34,650 nt of DNA from CAYMJK01 sp043101635 (GTDB lineage: Bacteria; Planctomycetota; Phycisphaerae; Phycisphaerales; UBA1924), in assembly GCA_043101635.1 (NCBI GenBank), contig JBICIE010000003.1, positions 1 through 34,650 of the forward strand, given 5' to 3'. The translations under genes were made by a program, and so were the position numbers. Of this stretch, positions 15,858-23,040 are shown one piece after another. Positions within the stretch are counted from its first letter, which is position 1; each line of letters opens with the position of its first letter. A model generated the notes under the pieces. That model was not told the DNA's origin and did not search any database. It saw only the letters and a program-made list of their open reading frames with translations.

Positions 15858-18641
15858 ATGAAGGATCCATCGCCCGTTACCACCACGCCGCTGGAGTCCT
15901 TCCCGCCGATCGAGCAGTGGGATGACTGGGTCGAGTACGAATCGACGCAGTGGCCGCGGAAGGTCGAGAAGCGGTACCGGCTGGTGCCGACGACCTGTTT
16001 CAACTGCGAGGCGGCGTGCGGGCTGGTGGCGTACGTCGAGAAGGGGACGAACCGGATCCGGCGGCTGGAGGGCAACCCGCATCATCCCGGCTCGCGCGGG
16101 AAGAACTGCGCCAAGGGGCCGGCGACGCTGAGCCAGATCGAGGATCCGGAGCGCATTCTGTATCCCCTCAAGCGCGTCGGCCCTCGCGGCGGCGGCAAGT
16201 TCGAGCGCACGACGTGGGATGACGTGCTGGACACGTTCGCGGCCAAGATCCGGGCGGCGCTGCAGGACCAGCGGCACAACGAGATCATGTACCACGTCGG
16301 GCGCCCCGGCGCTGATGGCTACATGGACCGCATCCTGCGAGCGTGGGGCGTGGATGGGCACAACTCGCACACCAATGTGTGCAGCTCCTCGGCTCGCGTC
16401 GGCTATGCCCTGTGGAGCGGGGCGGATCGGCCGAGCCCGGATCACGCCAACGCCGAGTTCATCCTGCTGCTGAGCGCGCATCTGGAGACCGGGCACTACT
16501 TCAATCCGCACGCCCAGCGCATCATCGAAGCGAAGAAGCGCGGGGCGAAGATCTGCGCGGTGGACATCCGGCTGTCGAACACGGCCTCGGTGGCGGACTG
16601 GTGGCTGAGCCCGCACCCGGGCACGGAGGCCATGCTGCTGCTGGCGATGGCGCGGGTGATCCTTGACGAGAGACTGTACGACCGCGAGTTCGTCCAGACG
16701 TGGGTCAACTGGCGCGAGTTCCTGGCGGAGCTGTATCCGGATCAGCCGCGGACGTTCGAGGCGTTCATCGACGCGCTGAAGCAGCATTACGCCTGGGCCA
16801 CGCCCCAGGCGGCCGAGGCCGAGTGCGGCGTGCCGCGCGCGCAGATCGAGCAGGTCGCCCGCGAGATTGGCAAGGCGGGCAGCCGGTTTGCGAGCCACGT
16901 GTGGCGCAACGCCGCGGCGGGCAATCTCGGCGGCTGGCAGGTCTCGCGCTGCCTGCAGTTCCTGACGGTGCTGGTGGGGGCGGTGGGCACACCGGGCGGG
17001 ACGAATCTCAACTCGCGCGACAAGTTCGTGGCGAAGCCGTTCGCCTCGCCACCGGCGCAGCGGTTCTGGAACGAACTGCTGTATCCGCTGGAGTATCCGC
17101 TCGCGCACCATGAGATGTCGATCCTGCTGCCGCACTTCCTCACCGAGGGTCGCGGGAAGCTGACGGCGTATTTCACCCGCGTGTACAACCCGGTCTGGAC
17201 CAACCCGGACGGGATGATGTGGGAGAAGGTCCTGCGGGATGAGTCGCTGATCGAACTGCACGCGGCATTGACGCCTGTGTGGAGCGAGACGGCCCAGTAC
17301 GCGGATTACGTGCTGCCGATGGGCCTCGGCGCCGAGCGCCACGATGTCATGAGTCAGGAGACGCACGCGGCGAGGTGGATCAGCTTCCGCCAGCCGGTGG
17401 TGCGCGTCGCCCGCGAGCGCGATGGCGAGCGTTTCGACGCCACGCATGAGGCGAATCCCGGCGAGGTGTGGGAGGAGGATGAGTTCTGGATCGAGCTGTC
17501 CTGGCGCATCGATCCGGATGGATCGCTCGGCGTGCGCAAGTGGTTCGAGAGCCCGTATCGACCCGGCGAGAAGGTCACCATCGACGAGTACTACCGCTGG
17601 ATGTTCGAGAACTCGGTGCCGGGGCTGGCGGAGGAAGCAGCGAAGCACGGGCTCGACCCGCTGGCCTACATGCGCAAGTTCGGGGCGTACCTCGTTGATG
17701 AGGAGACGTACGACGGCCATCTGGAGAAGCTGGGCGCCGACGCCGCGGCAGGCGCCGAGACGGCCGAGGACGGAACCATCCTCAAAGAAGGCAAGCCCGT
17801 CGGCGTGCGGGCCGCGGGTGAGGCGTGCGAGGGCTTCAAGACGCCCAGCCGCAAGCTGGAGATCTACAGCAGGACGATGGCCGAGTGGGGCTGGCCGGAG
17901 CAGTGCACACCCGGCTACATCAAGAGCCACGTGCACCGCGAGAAGCTGGATCCCGAGCGCGGCGTGTACGTGCTCGTGCCGACGTTCCGGCTGCCGACGC
18001 TGATCCACACGCGCTCGGCCAACGCCAAGTGGCTGTACGAGCTGAGCAACACCAACCCGGTGTGGGTGCACCCGAGCGATGCCGAGCGCATCGGCGTGGA
18101 GATGGCGGGGCTCATCCGCATCGCGACGCGCATCGGGTACTTCGTCAACCGCGTGTGGGTGACCGAGGGCGTACGGCCGGGCGTGCTGGCGTGCTCGCAC
18201 CATCTCGGGCGCTGGCGGCTGTTCGATGATTACGGGACCGACCGCTGGGCTAGCGCGAAGGTTGCGCGCGAGGAACTTGGCGACGGGCGCGTGCGCTTCC
18301 GGCGGCTCGAAGACATCAAGCCCTTCAAGAGCAGTGACCCCGACAGCAAGCGCGTCTGGTGGACCGACGGAGGCGTGCACCAGAACCTGACGTTCTGCGT
18401 GCAGCCGGATCCGGTCAGCGGCATGCACTGCTGGCACCAGGTCGACACCGCGACGCCAGCGCAGCCGGGCGACCGCTACGGCGACATCGAGGTCGACACG
18501 ACCAAATCGATGGAGGCGTACCGCGAGTGGCTGGCGATGGCGCGCCCCGGCCCCGGCCCGGGCAACCTGCGCCGCCCGCTGTGGTTCGCGCGGGCGCTGC
18601 GTCCGGCGGATGAGGCGTACCGGGTGGAAATGGCCAAATAG
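15858..18641 (+). CDS. CISM-family molybdopterin oxidoreductase, catalytic subunit
   Basis: A 927-residue molybdo/tungsto-bisPGD enzyme. The N-terminal [4Fe-4S] ligands are Cys47, Cys50, Cys54 ('TTCFNCEAACGLVAYV') and Cys84 ('GKNCAKGPAT'). Cys175 in 'HTNVCSSSARVGYALW' is the probable Mo ligand. 'ICAVDIRLSNTASVADWWLSP' and 'GNLGGWQVSRCLQFLTVLVG' form cofactor-binding domains. The C-terminal cap includes 'TLIHTRSANAKWLYEL' and 'RIGVEMAGLIRIATRIG'. With the fused ferredoxin/NrfD protein it resembles Psr/Ttr/Arr-type respiratory modules; the substrate (sulfur, arsenic or other oxyanion) cannot be set from sequence. No Tat signal is seen at ATG 15858. Frames open further upstream run through repeats and code for an artificial Phe/Leu run, so they were rejected. 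Confidence 0.9.
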   Translation: MKDPSPVTTTPLESFPPIEQWDDWVEYESTQWPRKVEKRYRLVPTTCFNCEAACGLVAYVEKGTNRIRRLEGNPHHPGSRGKNCAKGPATLSQIEDPERILYPLKRVGPRGGGKFERTTWDDVLDTFAAKIRAALQDQRHNEIMYHVGRPGADGYMDRILRAWGVDGHNSHTNVCSSSARVGYALWSGADRPSPDHANAEFILLLSAHLETGHYFNPHAQRIIEAKKRGAKICAVDIRLSNTASVADWWLSPHPGTEAMLLLAMARVILDERLYDREFVQTWVNWREFLAELYPDQPRTFEAFIDALKQHYAWATPQAAEAECGVPRAQIEQVAREIGKAGSRFASHVWRNAAAGNLGGWQVSRCLQFLTVLVGAVGTPGGTNLNSRDKFVAKPFASPPAQRFWNELLYPLEYPLAHHEMSILLPHFLTEGRGKLTAYFTRVYNPVWTNPDGMMWEKVLRDESLIELHAALTPVWSETAQYADYVLPMGLGAERHDVMSQETHAARWISFRQPVVRVARERDGERFDATHEANPGEVWEEDEFWIELSWRIDPDGSLGVRKWFESPYRPGEKVTIDEYYRWMFENSVPGLAEEAAKHGLDPLAYMRKFGAYLVDEETYDGHLEKLGADAAAGAETAEDGTILKEGKPVGVRAAGEACEGFKTPSRKLEIYSRTMAEWGWPEQCTPGYIKSHVHREKLDPERGVYVLVPTFRLPTLIHTRSANAKWLYELSNTNPVWVHPSDAERIGVEMAGLIRIATRIGYFVNRVWVTEGVRPGVLACSHHLGRWRLFDDYGTDRWASAKVAREELGDGRVRFRRLEDIKPFKSSDPDSKRVWWTDGGVHQNLTFCVQPDPVSGMHCWHQVDTATPAQPGDRYGDIEVDTTKSMEAYREWLAMARPGPGPGNLRRPLWFARALRPADEAYRVEMAK

Positions 18642-18746
18642 CAAAGTGGCAAATGGCAAATCAGGAGGCGCGCGCGGGAGCGGGTCTCGCAGCGCGGTGT
18701 CTCCCATTTGCCATTTGCCATTTGCTCCTTTGCCATTTGCCATTTG
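18626..18746. repeat. inverted pair of GGCAAAT word arrays
   Basis: GGCAAAT-type words (18626-18662, starting within the last codons of the molybdopterin gene) face their complement ATTTGCC words (18702-18746) across about 40 bp. The RNA could form a long A/U-richer hairpin at the 3' end of the gene, possibly acting in termination or mRNA stability. The rest of the gap to 18810 shows nothing recognisable. Confidence 0.7.
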
Positions 18747-18810
18747 ACGGCCTGCCTCCAACTGTTCCGTTGCGCTCGGCCGAATCCGCGGCCGTCCGCC
18801 AGAGAGAGAC

Positions 18811-19815
18811 ATGCCCGCCAGCAACCGTCCCAAGCCCGATTCGCCCAAGCTCAAGCCGCCGATGGCGCCGCCGGCCAAGGCCCCGGCCCGCTACAGCCGT
18901 CCGGCCGACAGCCGGGCCCTGGCCAAGCCGCGCCGGGTGCGGGCCGGGCTGCGGGTGAAGCTGGATCCGGCCGCCCCCGAGGGCGCCGGGCACGCCGCGG
19001 GGCGGCTGCTGCGCCTGCTGGAACTGTCGGCCAATCCCGCGGCCCGGGCCGAGGGGCTCGAGTACGGCCAGTCGGGCCAGACCCGCAAGCTCACCATCGA
19101 GCCCGGCGCCGCGGTCGCCAGCATCCAGGGCCGCTCCGAGCGGCCGTACGAGACGAAGATGGTCTTCGGCGCCCTGGGCTCGGAAGAGTGGGACCAGGTG
19201 GCGGATGTCCTCAACGAGCAGCCGCGCTTCGCGGCCCGGCTGCTGGCCGGCGAGGTCCCGCCGGACATCGAGGCGGTCTTCGAGCCGCTGGAGCTGCGGC
19301 TGTTCCCGCGGGCCGCGCAGGATGTCGAGGTCGCCTGCTCCTGCCGCGAAAAAGAGCCCTGGTGCAAGCACATCTGCTGCCTGGGGCTGCTGCTGGCCGA
19401 GCGGCTGGTGAGCGAGCCGACGCTGATCTTCCAGCTCCGCGGCGCCACCATCGAGGATGTGCTGGAGCGCACCCGCCAGCGGCGGCTGCTGGCCGGGGCC
19501 GACCAGCGCCCCGCGCCGGTGTACGTGCCGCGGGTGCCGGGGGCATCCGATGCCGTGTCCCGGCCGCTGGAGGAGTCGCTGGCGGACTTCTGGCGCTCGC
19601 CGGCGCCGGCGGATGTCGACCTGTCGCTGCGTCCGCCGGAGGTCTCGCACCCGCTGCTGCGCCGGCTCGGGCCGAGCCCGTTCGAGGATGGCAAGTTCCC
19701 GCTGGTGGGGCTGCTGGCCTCGTGTTATGAGCACATCAGCGAGGTGACGCTGAAGGGCGGGGCGGAAGAGGAAGAAGAGTCATCCACAGATGACACAGAT
19801 GGGGAAGAGGATTAA
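18811..19815 (+). CDS. SWIM zinc-finger protein
   Basis: A 334-residue protein. A Pro/Lys-rich basic N-terminus (~1-45) is followed by a domain leading to the SWIM motif 'ACSCREKEPWCKHICC', with Cys176, Cys178, Cys185 and His187 as C-x-C-x6-C-x-H ligands. SWIM domains bind zinc and often accompany SNF2-type helicases in bacteria; no such helicase is in the window. The tail is acidic ('EEEEESSTDDTDGEED'). Part of that tail is encoded by CACAGATGACACAGATG words, so the repeat has probably extended the ORF. The 3' third is duplicated downstream at 20423. ATG 18811 is preceded by a weak AGAGAGAGA purine run. Confidence 0.85.
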   Translation: MPASNRPKPDSPKLKPPMAPPAKAPARYSRPADSRALAKPRRVRAGLRVKLDPAAPEGAGHAAGRLLRLLELSANPAARAEGLEYGQSGQTRKLTIEPGAAVASIQGRSERPYETKMVFGALGSEEWDQVADVLNEQPRFAARLLAGEVPPDIEAVFEPLELRLFPRAAQDVEVACSCREKEPWCKHICCLGLLLAERLVSEPTLIFQLRGATIEDVLERTRQRRLLAGADQRPAPVYVPRVPGASDAVSRPLEESLADFWRSPAPADVDLSLRPPEVSHPLLRRLGPSPFEDGKFPLVGLLASCYEHISEVTLKGGAEEEEESSTDDTDGEED

Positions 19816-19850
19816 CCACAGAGGCGCAGAGGGCACCGAGAAGAGAACTC
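19477..19850 (+). repeat. direct repeat, copy 1 (3' end of SWIM gene plus CACAGAG words)
   Basis: It runs from CAGCGGCGG in the SWIM gene through its stop codon and the words ACCACAGAGGCGCAGAGG (19815-19843). The matching copy is at 20423-20800. Between the copies lies the DUF6714-like gene. Confidence 0.8.
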
Positions 19851-19877
19851 GATGAGTGCGTGCCGAGAACCTTTGCC

Positions 19878-20420
19878 ATGAAGAAGGCGCCGGATCCGGG
19901 GCAGATCGAGAAGGAGCGCGAGCGGCTGCTTGCGCACTTGGAGAGCGCCTTCAGGAACGCCTCACGCGCGGGCGGGGTGTCGTGGAGTGAGGCGGGGGTC
20001 ATGGACTCCTACGGCTCCGAGGAGGATCGGGCCGAGGCCCGGGCAAGCGATACCGACCGGCGCTGGATGGAACTCGTGGACGATCCGGAGTGGGATCCGG
20101 AAGAGGGGTGGGGGAGCGCCTGCTTCCACTTTCTCGATCCGATCGGGTTTCGCTATTACCTGGCGGCGTGGATGATGCGCATCCTGCGGCGGAGCTCGAG
20201 CGGGTACGGCCTGATCTACCACCTGACGCTTCCGGACGATGAGCAATCACGCAGGTCCCAGGTGGAGCAATGGTCGGCGCTGGATCGCAAGCAGCGATTA
20301 TTTGTGACGCGCTTTCTGCGGTTCAAGGTCGCCGAGACGGAGGCGCAACTGGCGGGTTTCCCGATGGATTCCGCAGACTGGCGGCGGGCGGTGGACAGTT
20401 ATTGGGGGATGCTGGACTGA
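19878..20420 (+). CDS. DUF6714-like hypothetical protein
   Basis: A 180-residue soluble, acidic protein. 'RASDTDRRWMELVDDPEWD' and 'ACFHFLDPIGFRYYLAAWMM' resemble the conserved core of the DUF6714 family ('FLDP.GFRYYLPA.M'). No catalytic residues are known for that family. The start is ATG 19878; an in-frame GTG at 19860 adds six residues and has no better signal. The gene sits between the two copies of the SWIM 3'-end repeat, so it appears to have arrived with, or been trapped by, a duplication. Confidence 0.72.
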   Translation: MKKAPDPGQIEKERERLLAHLESAFRNASRAGGVSWSEAGVMDSYGSEEDRAEARASDTDRRWMELVDDPEWDPEEGWGSACFHFLDPIGFRYYLAAWMMRILRRSSSGYGLIYHLTLPDDEQSRRSQVEQWSALDRKQRLFVTRFLRFKVAETEAQLAGFPMDSADWRRAVDSYWGMLD

Positions 20421-20422
20421 GC

Positions 20423-20768
20423 AGCGGCGCGGCGGCTGCGGGCCGGCGCCGACCAGCGCCCGGCGCCGGTGTATGTGCCGCGGGTGCCGGGGGCATCCGA
20501 TGCTCCGTCGAAGCCCTTGGAGGAGTCGCTGGGGGACTGCTGGCGGTCGCCTGCGCCGGCGGAGGTCGATCTGTCGCTGCGCCCGCCGGAGGTCTCGCAC
20601 CCGCTGCTGCGCCGGCTGGGCCCGAGCCCGTTCGAGGATGGCAAGTTCCCGCTGGTGGGGCTGCTGGCCTCCTGCTACGAGTACATCAGCGAGGTGACGC
20701 TGCGGTCATCCACCGGGGAAGAAGACTCATCCACAGATGACACAGATGTCGCAGATGAAGAGGATTGA
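20423..20768 (+). pseudogene. partial duplicate of the SWIM protein C-terminus
   Basis: The frame reads 'VYVPRVPGASDAPSKPLEES' onward and differs from the SWIM protein C-terminus at six of 78 aligned residues before both end in acidic repeat-coded tails. The zinc motif and the first ~220 residues are missing. No ATG or Shine-Dalgarno precedes it; the frame is merely open from the stop of the previous gene. The mostly conservative changes suggest a not very recent copy, or some retained constraint. Product formation is unlikely. Confidence 0.75.
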
Positions 20769-20800
20769 ACCACAGAGGCGCAGAGGGCACAGAGAAGAGT
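20423..20800 (+). repeat. direct repeat, copy 2
   Basis: It matches 19477-19850, including the stop codon region and the word array ACCACAGAGGCGCAGAGG at 20769-20797. A further CATAGATGACACGGATGGGG segment follows, repeating the end of the ORF once more. Confidence 0.8.
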
Positions 20801-20856
20801 CATCCATAGATGACACGGATGGGGAAGAGGATTGAGGCGCAGGAGTCGGGGCTTCG

Positions 20857-21393
20857 ATGCGACCGAGGGCATTCGGCGAACTCTGGAGGCTTGCGATCGA
20901 ACTCGCGCCGCGACAGGGGAATCCCGCCTGCGCGTTCGATCGCCCGGGCGTCGGCCTGATTCTGCGGGAATCCGAGGGTAGGGCGGGGTACGACTGCACG
21001 CCGCTGAATGCGGATGCGTTCGCCGAAACCGGCGGGGATGGTGTGCACTTCAGCCTGCTCCGCCTCGCTGGGGTCGATGTCGAGCGATTTCCGGTGGTCA
21101 TGACTGTCCCGATGGCTGGGCAGCCGAATCACATCGTCGGGGAAAGTCTGACCGACTTCCTCGCGATCGGCTGTCGCTGCGGATATTTCTGCCTCGAGCA
21201 GCTTGCCTACGACCGCGCGGGGGCGATTGCGATGCTCGAGGATGGCCGCGAGGGTGTGCCCGCCGATGAGCAGCGCCTGCTGCGGGCGATCACGGATCGC
21301 CTCGGCCTGCGTCCGTGGCCGCGCGTGGCGTCGCGACTCGATGATCTCGATCGCGCGTACCGGGATGCGATTGACCTGGGGGAGAGCCAGTGA
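20857..21393 (+). CDS. conserved hypothetical protein
   Basis: A 178-residue soluble protein with blocks 'VGLILRESEGRAGYDCTPLN', 'AFAETGGDGVHFSLLRLAG' and 'PNHIVGESLTDFLAIGCRCG'. These have the look of small immunity or SMI1/SUKH-like domains, but no assignment is secure. The Cys residues around 105-112 are not in a zinc-binding spacing. AGGAG lies 12-16 bases upstream of the ATG. It ends three bases before the left repeat of the RAYT element, which therefore lies right against its 3' end without disrupting the frame. Confidence 0.65.
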   Translation: MRPRAFGELWRLAIELAPRQGNPACAFDRPGVGLILRESEGRAGYDCTPLNADAFAETGGDGVHFSLLRLAGVDVERFPVVMTVPMAGQPNHIVGESLTDFLAIGCRCGYFCLEQLAYDRAGAIAMLEDGREGVPADEQRLLRAITDRLGLRPWPRVASRLDDLDRAYRDAIDLGESQ

Positions 21394-21395
21394 CT

Positions 21396-21517
21396 CGCAG
21401 CCGCGCAGCGGCGACCGGGCTGTAGCGACGGGTGAAGCGAGCCGCCCTCGTGGGGGCGGCGAGCGCAACCAGTCGTCGCGTCGACCCCATCCATGCCGCC
21501 CCGGAGGGGCGGAGGGA
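21396..21517 (+). repeat. left REP-like end, variant B
   Basis: Hairpin GCCGCGCAGCGGC, then GTAG at 21422-21425. A large stem runs from CGACGGGTGAAGCGAG to CGAGCGCAACCAGTCG with inner GCCGCCC/GGGCGGC, followed by hairpin GCCCCGGAGGGGC. Confidence 0.75.
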
Positions 21518-21590
21518 GCGGACTTCGCGCAGTTCCGTTACATTGGACCTCCGGACCCCGGAGGCGCGGGCCTCCCGACAAGGAGCCCCC

Positions 21591-22043
21591 ATGCCCGGAA
21601 CCTACTCGCAGATCCTGTTGCACATCATCTTCTCGACGAAGGGGCGCGAGCCGTGGATCGGCGCCGAACTCGCCGACCGTCTCTACGGGTACATCGGCGG
21701 GATCATCCGGACCGAGAAGGGATCACTCTACACGATCGGCGGCATGCCCGATCATGTGCACCTGTATCTCCGCTGGCGCACCGACATGTCCGTCAGCGAC
21801 CTGATGCGCACGCTCAAGGCGCGATCATCGCGGTGGGTGCATCAGGAATACCCGGATCTCAAGGCGTTCCGCTGGCAGGATGGCTACAGCGTCTTCTCGG
21901 TGAGCAAGTCGCAGGAGGAGGCCTTGCGCCGGTACATCGCGATGCAGCCGGAGCACCACGCGAAGGAGGACTTCAGGTCCGAACTGCTGCGGCTGCTGAA
22001 GGCGCAGGGCGTTGAGTTTGACGAGCGCTATGTGTTCGACTGA
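21591..22043 (+). CDS. REP-associated IS200-like Y1 (HUH) transposase
   Basis: A 150-residue Y1 transposase. 'IGGMPDHVHLYLRW' contains the HUH pair His55-Val-His57. 'ALRRYIAMQPEHHAKEDF' contains the probable catalytic Tyr115. 'LKARSSRWVHQEYPDLKAF' with 'WQDGYSVFSVSKSQ' is typical of the IS200-like group found as single genes with REP repeats. Such enzymes cut single-stranded DNA next to a hairpin that follows a guide tetranucleotide. AAGGAG at 21579-21584 supports ATG 21591. The motifs appear intact, so it may be active. No TnpB accompanies it. The flanking inverted repeats are its likely substrates. Confidence 0.92.
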   Translation: MPGTYSQILLHIIFSTKGREPWIGAELADRLYGYIGGIIRTEKGSLYTIGGMPDHVHLYLRWRTDMSVSDLMRTLKARSSRWVHQEYPDLKAFRWQDGYSVFSVSKSQEEALRRYIAMQPEHHAKEDFRSELLRLLKAQGVEFDERYVFD

Positions 22044-22169
22044 GATCCCTCCGCCCCTGCCGGGGCGGGATCGGTGAGGGGGACGCTGACGACGGGTTGC
22101 GCTCGTCCGCCGAAGAGGGCGGACTCGCTTCACCCGTCGCTACATTCCGGTTGCCGCTGCGCGGCTGCG
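22044..22169 (-). repeat. right REP-like end, variant B (inverted)
   Basis: Reverse complement layout of the left end: GTAG appears as CTAC at 22140-22143. The inner hairpin is GTCCGCC/GGCGGAC with loop CTCTTC. The outer stem CGACGGGT/ACCCGTCG is perfect here, unlike the left end. Confidence 0.75.
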
Positions 22170-22393
22170 TACGGCACCGCAAGCTCGATGGCGAGGCCAG
22201 CTATAGCGTGGTCGGCGCCGTGGGCGTGCGCACGTTCACCGACGCAACCGTGCCGCCGGGCACGCCCAGCGTGCAGTACATGATCCGCGGCATCCGCGGC
22301 GAGAAGGTCGGCCCCTTCAGCGAGGCCGTGACCGTGCAGGTCGGCAAGACCCCGATGAACGGGGAAGAGGGCGGGCTGAGTCTGGCGGCGTAG
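22170..22393 (+). pseudogene. 3' remnant of a fibronectin-III-like domain gene
   Basis: Immediately after the right end of the RAYT element a frame reads 'RKLDGEASYSVVGAVGVRTF' then 'TDATVPPGTPSVQYMIRGIR', 'GPFSEAVTVQVG' and a stop at 22391-22393. This has the beta-strand pattern of a C-terminal fibronectin-type-III-like module. No start codon or 5' part remains; in the annotated frame the upstream codons come from the REP. The 5' part is not on the other side of the element. Confidence 0.6.
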
Positions 22394-22434
22394 GGGCGAA
22401 GGCAGTAGGCACTAGGCACTGGGCATCAGGCACT

Positions 22435-22459
22435 GGCCCCGCCGGAGGCGGGGCCTTTT
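22435..22459 (+). terminator. intrinsic terminator
   Basis: GGCCCCGCC, loop GGA, GGCGGGGCC, TTTT. It lies 42 bp after the gene remnant and is on the plus strand. Confidence 0.75.
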
Positions 22460-22463
22460 CGTG

Positions 22464-22509
22464 GCATCGGGCTTCGGCCCGATGCGGGACATCGCCCGGA
22501 AGGGCGATG
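22464..22509. repeat. two adjacent tetraloop hairpins
   Basis: GCATCGGGC-TTCG-GCCCGATGC (22464-22485) and CATCGCCC-GGAA-GGGCGATG (22490-22509) have stable tetraloops. A degenerate relative, CACATCGCACGGAAGGGCGACGCC, occurs at about 28786-28809, so this is a dispersed palindrome family. Confidence 0.65.
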
Positions 22510-22577
22510 CCACGGGCTGCCGCCTTCTCCAGTGCCCAGTGCCCAGTGCCCAGTGCCCAGTGCCTAGTGCCTCTCCA

Positions 22578-22605
22578 TTGACTCCCCGCGCACCTCCTCT
22601 ACCAT
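22578..22605 (+). promoter_or_regulatory. possible promoter of the tRNA-Gln region
   Basis: TTGACT (22578-22583), a 16-nt spacer and TACCAT (22600-22605). It has the same -35 as the glnS leader promoter. The transcript would start near 22612 and run through the tRNA. Confidence 0.4.
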
Positions 22606-22611
22606 CTCCGG

Positions 22612-22870
22612 CCGCCGGATTCCGGCGGTTCCGTGAGCCGGTCGCGACGCTCAGGCGCGGCCATGGGTCCTGCCTCTTGCCGGCCCCCGACCAGAGTCAA
22701 GGTTCGGGGGATGCCGGCGCGGCCGAGGAGGGTCCAGCTCAAAGCCGCCTAGCGCGTCCGAATCGGGCTCGCAGGGGGCGAAGCGTGCCGCGGCCTCCGT
22801 CCCGCCCTGCTCGGTCAGGGCGGGGGGCGATGGACCGCGACTGGTGGTCCGTTGTCCCGCCGGCTCGGCC
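22612..22870 (+). ncRNA. candidate structured RNA upstream of tRNA-Gln
   Basis: This gap has no convincing ORF but several strong hairpins. These are CCGCCGGATTCCGGCGG at 22612-22630; a long stem GCCGGCCCCCGA...TCGGGGG.TGCCGGC at about 22679-22717; CCCGCCCTG-CTCGGT-CAGGGCGGG at about 22800-22825; and CCGGCTCGGCCGG near 22859-22872. Signatures of RNase P, tmRNA and SRP RNA were looked for and not seen. It may be a processed leader, a small RNA or merely GC-rich folding. Confidence 0.25.
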
Positions 22871-22899
22871 GGCACAGAGGAGGTTGACGCGAGCCAGAT

Positions 22900-22970
22900 T
22901 GCCCGATGGTGTAATGGCAGCACATCAGGTTTTGGTCCTGAGGGTCGAGGTTCGAATCCTCGTCGGGTAG
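22900..22970 (+). tRNA. tRNA-Gln (anticodon UUG)
   Basis: A complete cloverleaf of 71 nt. The acceptor TGCCCGA pairs with TCGGGTA at the 3' end; discriminator G at 22970. The D-arm contains TGGTGTAATGGCAGCA. The anticodon stem CAGG(T)...CCTG holds loop TTTTGGT with anticodon TTG, which reads CAA and, by wobble, CAG. The T-arm is GAGGTTCGAATCCTC. CCA is not encoded. The substrate of the glnS product at 1484 is thus present in the same window. Confidence 0.93.
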
Positions 22971-23040
22971 TTCCCGAGTTGCCAGCCCGCCGCGGTCCCC
23001 ACGGGCCCAAGCAGGCCCTCCGGCTCGCGCCACCGGCGCG

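Larger units (their letters stand above)
21396..22169 (+). mobile_element. RAYT element with inverted REP-like ends
   Basis: Both ends start CGCAGCCGCGCAGCGGC (left 21396 on plus; right from 22169 on minus). They share GTAG, CGACGGGTGAAGCGAG, an inner hairpin, GAGCGCAACC.GTCGTC and a GCCCCGG...GGGGCGGAGGGA hairpin next to the gene. The ends are about 120 bp, imperfect and inverted. The only gene inside is the Y1 transposase. No target duplication was seen, as expected for HUH enzymes. The right end abuts a gene remnant. Confidence 0.75.
22399..22572. repeat. inverted pair of AGTGCC word arrays
   Basis: Left arm 22399-22435 contains TAGGCACTAGGCACTGGGCA; right arm 22529-22572 has AGTGCCC four times and then AGTGCCT twice. 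Between them lie a terminator and two tetraloop hairpins, so the whole 174 bp could fold into one large cruciform. Confidence 0.7.

Noticed and set aside
22612..22870. RNase P RNA, tmRNA or SRP RNA
   Set aside because: I looked for their signature loops (GAGGAAAGTCC, a tmRNA tRNA-like end, and the GGAAGG-type SRP loop) and saw none; kept only as an unassigned structured region.
22461..22970. 169-codon plus-strand frame
   Set aside because: It covers AGTGCCC words, hairpins and the tRNA; it reads as low-complexity peptides and has no start signal.
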